Assembly (NCBI GenBank): GCA_009692365.1 | Contig: SHZJ01000028.1 | Span: 1-46,806, forward strand | Origin: Gammaproteobacteria bacterium | GTDB taxonomy: Bacteria > Pseudomonadota > Gammaproteobacteria > Ga0077536 | Reading direction: 5' to 3' | DNA: 46,806 bases | The notes under the pieces: generated by a model | Told to the model about the DNA's origin: nothing | Database searches by the model: none | What the model saw: only the letters and a program-made list of their open reading frames with translations | In this document: piece by piece, positions 41,693-46,806 of the stretch | Layout of the letters: every line of letters starts with the position of its first letter | Numbering within the stretch: position 1 is the stretch's first letter | Position numbers and translations under genes: made by a program

Positions 41693-44011
41693 ATGACCAC
41701 TACCGACAACGCCTTGGATGAATCTATATTGCGCGACAGCGCCGGCGCCTTTTGCGCGAAATCGGCCCCGGTGAGCCGCCTGCGGGCGCTGCGGGGCGGC
41801 GCTCCGGCGTACTCGCAAACCGTGTGGCAGGACATGGTGGAACTCGGCTGGACGGCCATGCTGGTGCCCGAACGGGTCGGCGGTTTGGGACTGGATCTGC
41901 GCGCAATGTCGGTGGTGCTCCGGGAACTCGGGCGGGTGGCCGCACCCGAGCCGCTGCTGGAATTTGCAGGGCTCTCCGCGCTGGTGCTGGGGCCGTTGGA
42001 AAGCGCGGCAGCAGACGCACTCGCCGCACAAATCGCCCACGGCACCGCCCTGGTGGCGACAGCTTGGCAAGGCCACGCCCGTGATCCGCGTGTGGAATGG
42101 GCGTCGCTACAGGCTAGCGACCACCTAGGGGGTCAGGTGCTGAACGGCCGTAAATACGGCGTTGCGCACGCCGCGTCGGCCACCCACCTCATCGTGCCAG
42201 CGCTCTTGGCTCAGGCCCCTAGCCTGTGGGTGGTGGCGGCGAATTCTGCCGGGCTTACGCGGCGCACGCAGGCGCTGACCGATGGCTCCACGCTGACCGA
42301 ATTTGGGTTCGAGAACGTGCAGCTGACCAGTGCGGCGCTGCTCGCTAGCGGGCCGCTCGCCGAGGCGGCGCTGGACCGCGCGTTGGACGGCACGGCCATT
42401 CTGGCGGCGAGCTATTTGGCGGGTCTGGCGCACGAAACCTTGGACATCACCCTCAAATACCTCAAAACCCGCAGCCAATTTGGCCGCCTCATCGGGGCTT
42501 TTCAGGCGCTCCAGCACCGCGCCGTGAACCTGTTTATGCACAGCCAAATCTGCGCGGCGGTGGTGGATGAAGCCAGCCACGGCTGGGCCACGGCAACCCG
42601 CCGCGCTGACCAAATCCACCTCGCCAGCCGCGCCAAACATCGCGCCAGCGACACCGCTCAGCGGGTCACCCGCGACGCCATCCAAATGCACGGTGGGATA
42701 GGCTTCACCGACGACTGCAACATCGGGCTTTATCTCAACCGCGCGTTGGCGATAGGTGCCGCATTTGGGAACGCCACTTGGCACGCGCGCCGCTTGGCGC
42801 AGCAGGGCGACCGACACAGCGACGGGGACACCGCGGGACACCTCGCCACCGAACCGACGGACGGCGACTGGAACCAGCTCTCGGACGAGGACTTCCGCGG
42901 CATCGTCCGCCATTGGATCGAACGGGAATATCCGGCCGACATGCGCTTCACGCCGCGCCGCATGCACTGGCACGAAGTTCGCGACTGGTACCAGAAATTG
43001 GTCGCCCGCGGCTGGGCGGCCCCCGGCTGGCCGCGCGAATACGGTGGCATGGGCCTCACGCCCGCCAAACTGCTCGTGTTCATGGAAGAGCAGGAACGCT
43101 GGGGAGTAGCACGCACCCCCGACATGGGCGTCATCATGGTGGGGCCGCTGCTCATCCGCCACGGCACGCCCGAGCAGCGCGCGCATTACCTACCCAAAAG
43201 CCTCGCCGGTGATTACATCTGGTGTCAGGGATATTCCGAACCCAACGCCGGCTCCGATTTGGCCAGCCTGCGCATGGAAGCCGTGGCGGACGGTGACGAC
43301 TTTGTGGTGAACGGCCAGAAAATCTGGACCACGCTAGCCCAGGACGCCAGCCATATTTTTTTGCTGGTCCGCACCGATAAGCAGGCAAAAAAACAGGCCG
43401 GCATCAGCTTTCTGCTGGCCGACATGAAAAGCCCGGGCATTACCGTGCGCCCGATTCGCAATCTTGCCGGACACGAAGAATTCTGCGAGGTTTTTTTCGA
43501 TAATGTGCGGGTGCCACAGGTCAACTTGGTGGGCGCCCCCAACCAGGGTTGGACGATGGCCAAGGCGCTGCTGTCGTTCGAACGGATTTTTCTCGGCAGT
43601 CCTAAACAGTGCCAATACGCGCTGCGACGGGTGGGCGAAGCCGCCACCCACAGCGGGCTGTTAGAAGACCCCGCTTTTCTCGAACGCTACACCAGACTCA
43701 AGCTCGATGTCTTCGATCTGGAAACGATTTACGCCCGTTACGCGGAGGTGGTCAAGCGTGGGGAAGCGCTGGGGCCGGATGTCTCCATGCTCAAAGTGTG
43801 GGCTACGGAAACCTTCGCCGCCATCACGGAACTGGTGCTTGAGGCCGCCGGTTCGCAGGGTGCGGTGGTAGACAAGGCCGTTTTTGGCACGGCGGAAGTG
43901 GAGTTCATGAGCCTTTTCTACAACGCCCGGCCCGCCACTATTTACGGCGGCAGCAATGAGATTCAGCGCAATATTGTGGCCAAAGCCGTGCTGGGCTTGC
44001 CCGATGCCTAG
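41693..44011 (+). CDS. Fused two-domain acyl-CoA dehydrogenase
   Basis: A 772-residue protein made of two complete acyl-CoA dehydrogenase (ACAD) units. Unit 1 (about 1-368) ends with DAIQMHGGIGFTDDCNIGLY, a typical ACAD C-terminal segment. A linker of about 20 residues, with HSDGDTAGHLATEPTDGD, joins unit 2 (about 390-772), which has WCQGYSEPNAGSDLASLR, then DDFVVNGQKIWTT and at its end ATIYGGSNEIQRNIVAKAVL. In steroid and bile-acid side-chain degradation such units are separate proteins (alpha2beta2 enzymes); here they are one chain. The usual catalytic Glu position in YxGS is Gly (residue 752), so the base must lie elsewhere. Start ATG at 41693, since earlier in-frame codons overlap the preceding gene. 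Confidence 0.9.
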   Translation: MTTTDNALDESILRDSAGAFCAKSAPVSRLRALRGGAPAYSQTVWQDMVELGWTAMLVPERVGGLGLDLRAMSVVLRELGRVAAPEPLLEFAGLSALVLGPLESAAADALAAQIAHGTALVATAWQGHARDPRVEWASLQASDHLGGQVLNGRKYGVAHAASATHLIVPALLAQAPSLWVVAANSAGLTRRTQALTDGSTLTEFGFENVQLTSAALLASGPLAEAALDRALDGTAILAASYLAGLAHETLDITLKYLKTRSQFGRLIGAFQALQHRAVNLFMHSQICAAVVDEASHGWATATRRADQIHLASRAKHRASDTAQRVTRDAIQMHGGIGFTDDCNIGLYLNRALAIGAAFGNATWHARRLAQQGDRHSDGDTAGHLATEPTDGDWNQLSDEDFRGIVRHWIEREYPADMRFTPRRMHWHEVRDWYQKLVARGWAAPGWPREYGGMGLTPAKLLVFMEEQERWGVARTPDMGVIMVGPLLIRHGTPEQRAHYLPKSLAGDYIWCQGYSEPNAGSDLASLRMEAVADGDDFVVNGQKIWTTLAQDASHIFLLVRTDKQAKKQAGISFLLADMKSPGITVRPIRNLAGHEEFCEVFFDNVRVPQVNLVGAPNQGWTMAKALLSFERIFLGSPKQCQYALRRVGEAATHSGLLEDPAFLERYTRLKLDVFDLETIYARYAEVVKRGEALGPDVSMLKVWATETFAAITELVLEAAGSQGAVVDKAVFGTAEVEFMSLFYNARPATIYGGSNEIQRNIVAKAVLGLPDA

Positions 44012-44094
44012 CGCGCAAGCACTGACCCCTCGCGCAGGGCGGGACTCGCTGGCGTTGCGCTAGCCGCCCCCGCGCAAGCACACCCGCCGCCCGC

Positions 44095-44583
44095 TCAAGG
44101 CGGCGTGGCGGAGAGGTCAAACACCAGCGTGGGGTACGGCAGATAGCGCTCGGTGCGGCACGCAATGCCGCCCACGGTGTGGCCGTCGGCCGAGCGGTGC
44201 TGCCACACCGGATCACGGCCCACAAACGGCTCTGTCATCAAGGCCGCCAGTTTTTTTTCCACCACGTCGCGCGCGGCGGTGCAGTCGGAAAGGCTGGTGT
44301 ACGCGCGTTCGTTGTGCACCCGGGTGACGGTTAGCGTGGCCGCCTCCACCGTGAGTTCGCTGTCCACAAAAATGCGCTTGATTTGCGGATCGACCAGCGG
44401 CACCCGCATCTTAAACACTGCGGGGTCTAACGGCGGCTTGCCGTAGCTGTAGGAATGGGGCAGCGGGGCGCCCGCCTGCGCGCCGAAGCCGAGCACGAAA
44501 CGGGCGTCTTCCGCGCTGGCGTTAAAAGCGACCAAGCTCGCGCAGGCAGCGACCAATAATTTTTTTACAGCATGCTTTGTCAT
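44095..44583 (-). CDS. Small exported protein of unknown function
   Basis: A 162-residue protein with a signal peptide (HAVKKLLVAACASLVAFNAS, cleavage ASA-E at about residue 24). The mature part, GKPPLDPAVFKMRVPLVDPQ then VTRVHNERAYTSLSDC, is globular-looking, with two Cys (CTAARD and GGIACRTER) that may form a disulfide in the periplasm. I do not recognise a family. It lies convergent to the acyl-CoA dehydrogenase gene. I take the ATG at 44583 as start because the signal peptide begins there; a longer in-frame reading upstream is less credible. Confidence 0.7.
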   Translation of the reverse strand: MTKHAVKKLLVAACASLVAFNASAEDARFVLGFGAQAGAPLPHSYSYGKPPLDPAVFKMRVPLVDPQIKRIFVDSELTVEAATLTVTRVHNERAYTSLSDCTAARDVVEKKLAALMTEPFVGRDPVWQHRSADGHTVGGIACRTERYLPYPTLVFDLSATPP

Positions 44584-44769
44584 GGGGCTTCCAAACGGTG
44601 GCCTGCGGCGCGGGCCGATGGTGGGTCTGCATAGCCCCCGCCACATCGCGCGGGGCCTATCGTTGATTGGTGGCCGGCCCCGCGGGGCCTCAGCAGCACC
44701 TAGGCGGGCGGGCCGGGCGCTCACCTGGCCCACCCGTGCGCGGCGTTTTTAGTGCCCGAGGCGGTTGTT

Positions 44770-45807
44770 TTAAGGCGCCGGGAACGCCGGCATTACGGCG
44801 CGTGCAAACAGTTCGACGCTGGCCTGCGCGTCGCGCCCGCGAATGCCCGGCATGTGCATCCAGCACACCATCTCCGTGCAGCCGAGGGCATCGCGATATT
44901 GCGTAATTTCCCGGATGGCAAACTCTGGCGTGCCCACGATATAGCGCTGCTTGAAAGTCTCGAAGCTCACCTGGGTGTGGTCGGTGATGACGCTGCCATC
45001 GTCGTTGCGCAGATTGCGGTCCCCGGCGGCGGACGCGCGGCCGTACACCTCCCGGTAGAGATGCTCGATGGCGGGGGCAGCCAGCGCCTCCGCCTGGCGC
45101 TGAGTGGGGGCCACGAAGACCTGCCGAATGATGGGCTTAGCCGGTATCGTCCAGCCTATCTCACGGGCCGCTTCTTCGTAGGGCGCATAGTGCGCTCGCA
45201 GTTCTTCCACCCCGTGGCGCGGCGACATAATTTGGATGGCGTGGCGCTTGGCCGCCCGGCGCAGCGAGGCTTTTGCCGACACCCCGTACCACAACTCCGG
45301 GTAAGGTTTCTGGAAGGGTTTGGGCGTCATTACTGTGTGCGGTACTTGGTAGTACTTGCCGCTGAATTCGAATTCGTCCTGGGTCCAGGCGGTGATCAGG
45401 AGGTCGAGCGCTTCTTCAAAGCGCCCTACCCGCTCGGCGCGCGGAATGCCGTGGGCGGCAAATTCTTCCGCCACGTATCCCGGCGCCACCCCCAAAATGA
45501 TGCGCCCTTGCGCGAGGTTATCGAGCACTGCGATGTCTTCCGCCAATTTCAGCGGCGCGTACATCGGCAACAGCAGCACGGCCGTGCCAATTTTCATGGT
45601 GGTAGTCACCGCCGCCGCCGCCCCCATCACCGGCACAGGCCCCGGGCACAGTCCATCGGTTTTGACATGGTGGGTGGCGAGATACATCGAGTGATAGCCC
45701 AGTTCCTCCGCGCGGGGCAGGCATTTCAGCATGTCTTGATAAGGCTCGTGCCACGGGATGCCGCAGCCGGGCGGCAGCTGAAAAGTAAACAACAAGCCAA
45801 ATTTCAT
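44770..45807 (-). CDS. Luciferase-like (LLM class) flavin-dependent oxidoreductase
   Basis: A 345-residue luciferase-family protein that begins MKFGLLFTFQLPPGCG. YLATHHVKTDG, LAEDIAVLDNLAQGRIILGV and APGYVAEEFAAHGIPRAE are the family motifs. ELWYGVSAKASLRRAAKRHA and PIIRQVFVAPTQRQAEALAA match the protein at 34238-35263 segment by segment, so these are paralogues about 10 kb apart. It is transcribed 18 bp downstream of pxpA on the same strand, so the two probably share a transcript. Substrate unknown. Confidence 0.9.
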   Translation of the reverse strand: MKFGLLFTFQLPPGCGIPWHEPYQDMLKCLPRAEELGYHSMYLATHHVKTDGLCPGPVPVMGAAAAVTTTMKIGTAVLLLPMYAPLKLAEDIAVLDNLAQGRIILGVAPGYVAEEFAAHGIPRAERVGRFEEALDLLITAWTQDEFEFSGKYYQVPHTVMTPKPFQKPYPELWYGVSAKASLRRAAKRHAIQIMSPRHGVEELRAHYAPYEEAAREIGWTIPAKPIIRQVFVAPTQRQAEALAAPAIEHLYREVYGRASAAGDRNLRNDDGSVITDHTQVSFETFKQRYIVGTPEFAIREITQYRDALGCTEMVCWMHMPGIRGRDAQASVELFARAVMPAFPAP

Positions 45808-45825
45808 CGATCCATTCCTAGCTGG

Positions 45826-46590
45826 CTAACAGGTGACGGGTGCAATTTTGCAGCCCAGGGATATGAGGCGTTCCTGGATGGCGATCGCCACCTCCAAGCA
45901 GTTGGGGCCATCGCCGTGGATGCACAGGCTTTCGGCATCCAAGCTCACCAGCGAGCCGTCCATCGCCTGAACCTTGCCGGTCTTGACGTAACACTCCACT
46001 TGCGAGGCGGCAAAGGCGACATCGGTTGCGTGCTTGTGACGCTGGATGACGAGCGAACCGTCGGCGGCGTATTGAAGATCGGGATAGATTTCACCCACCA
46101 CGCGGATCCCGCGCTGCTTGCAAGCCATCGGCAGCGCCGCGCTGGTGGGCGCCGGCCAATAGAGCATGGGTGCGTCGGATAGCTTGAGGATGCCCTCGGC
46201 CACGGCGTGCGCCAGTTCGTCGTTGGCCTTGAGCACTGAATAGAAAGCACCATGCGGCTTGACATGGTGCAACTTCATGCCCTCCACCGCCAAAGACGCC
46301 TGCAGCGCGCCAACCTGATACACCACGTATGCGTAGGCATCTTCGGCCGTGATATTCATGGCGCGCCGGCCAAAACCCAGCAGATCGGGCAGGCCGGGAT
46401 GCGACCCCACCGCGATGCCGTGCTGTTTCGCCAGTTTCACGGTGTTAACCATGGTCACCGGATCGCTGGCGTGGAAACCGCAGGCCACATTGGCGGTGGT
46501 GATGTAGGGCATCATCCCCTCATCATCACCCATGTGCCAATTACCAAAGCTCTCGCCCATGTCACAGTTGATGTCCATGTGCTGGCGCAT
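45826..46590 (-). CDS. pxpA: 5-oxoprolinase subunit A (LamB/YcsF family)
   Basis: A 254-residue LamB/YcsF protein. In E. coli and Bacillus PxpA is the part of the ATP-dependent 5-oxoprolinase that opens the lactam ring to glutamate, working with PxpB and PxpC. MDINCDMGESFGNW is the diagnostic N-terminal block and contains the metal-binding D and E residues; NVACGFHASDP and GSHPGLPDLLGFGRR follow. CKQRGIRVVGEIYPDLQY and CIHGDGPNCLE are also conserved. The start is the ATG at 46590 with GAGGAG seven bases upstream. PxpB and PxpC are not in the window, so either they lie elsewhere or this protein has another lactam or amide role. A tRNA gene begins 137 bp away on the opposite strand. Confidence 0.92.
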   Translation of the reverse strand: MRQHMDINCDMGESFGNWHMGDDEGMMPYITTANVACGFHASDPVTMVNTVKLAKQHGIAVGSHPGLPDLLGFGRRAMNITAEDAYAYVVYQVGALQASLAVEGMKLHHVKPHGAFYSVLKANDELAHAVAEGILKLSDAPMLYWPAPTSAALPMACKQRGIRVVGEIYPDLQYAADGSLVIQRHKHATDVAFAASQVECYVKTGKVQAMDGSLVSLDAESLCIHGDGPNCLEVAIAIQERLISLGCKIAPVTC

Positions 46591-46727
46591 GTGCTCGCTC
46601 CTCAAGGTTTAGGTGGGCCGGAGTGGAGTGTACCGAGGCCAAGCGGGATGAGGCAAAGGACATTCCGATTTTTGTGCCTATTAGGGGGTGATGATCGGGC
46701 CCAAACCGTCTATCATGCGCCCCCTAC

Positions 46728-46804
46728 GCGCCCGTAGCTCAGCTGGATAGAGTACCTGGCTACGAACTAGGGGGTCGGAGGTTCGAATCCTTCCGGGCGC
46801 GCCA
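46728..46804 (+). tRNA. tRNA-Arg (anticodon ACG)
   Basis: A cloverleaf fits well. The acceptor stem GCGCCCG pairs with CGGGCGC, then a G discriminator and an encoded CCA (46802-46804). The D arm has AGCTCAGCTGGATAGAG, the anticodon stem CCTGG/CTAGG encloses CTACGAA with anticodon ACG, and the T arm has GGTTCGAATCC. ACG, with the A read as inosine, is the usual tRNA for CGU/CGC/CGA arginine codons in proteobacteria. Confidence 0.95.
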
Positions 46805-46806
46805 GA

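Noticed and set aside
42125..43186. A 353-codon minus-strand open frame inside the acyl-CoA dehydrogenase gene
   Set aside because: The plus-strand gene carries all family motifs across this stretch, so the antisense frame is a by-product of codon bias.

Overview
The window is about 46.8 kb of GC-rich, densely coded proteobacterial DNA. The closest fit from gene content is a gammaproteobacterium with a catabolic lifestyle: a multicomponent phenol hydroxylase with catechol meta-cleavage, a glyoxylate-shunt malate synthase G, GMC oxidoreductases, luciferase-like monooxygenases and a fused acyl-CoA dehydrogenase. No rRNA or taxonomic marker is present, so this placement is inference.

Layout. 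(1) 157-3644, minus strand: a GMC oxidoreductase with a Tat-exported gluconate-2-dehydrogenase subunit-3-like partner, followed by a luciferase-like monooxygenase. (2) 3931-6147, minus: malate synthase G. (3) 6273-15407, plus: an eight-gene cluster of cell-envelope proteins. It encodes a proline-rich lipoprotein, a membrane-anchored TPR-like protein, a PEGA-repeat protein ending in an FGE/sulfatase-modifying-factor-like domain, a 64-residue exported peptide, a degenerate actin/Hsp70-like protein, two von Willebrand A (VWA) proteins and a MotA/TolQ/ExbB-type channel subunit. Both VWA proteins carry an Asp at residue 17 at the mouth of their single membrane helix, as ExbD/TolR do. This is my best candidate for an undescribed system: a proton-driven envelope machine whose stator partner carries VWA domains.

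(4) 15491-28086, minus: a long, tightly spaced phenol-degradation operon. Its order is rearranged relative to the classical dmp operon: lower pathway genes (dmpC-E-F-G-H) come first, then a catechol 2,3-dioxygenase, a DsbA/HCCA-isomerase-like protein, phenol hydroxylase dmpK-L-M-N-O-P, a XylT-type ferredoxin and a second catechol 2,3-dioxygenase. Upstream lie an intradiol (ortho-cleavage) dioxygenase and an MFS transporter. The hydrolase DmpD, the tautomerase DmpI and a DmpR-type regulator are not in the window.

(5) 30628-41 kb is a decaying accessory zone. It holds a small exported protein, a KefB/C-like antiporter broken by at least four frame disruptions, a degraded insertion element with matching ends, a luciferase-like monooxygenase, a broken alpha/beta hydrolase cut off at a short dispersed repeat, a cholesterol-oxidase-like GMC enzyme, a DUF4149-like membrane protein and a degenerate repeat array (40209-40650) whose minus strand is rich in GGGTTAATGGGG-like runs. 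(6) 40801-46590: a luciferase-like monooxygenase, a two-in-one acyl-CoA dehydrogenase, a small exported protein, another luciferase-like monooxygenase and PxpA (5-oxoprolinase subunit A), then a tRNA-Arg(ACG) at the right edge.
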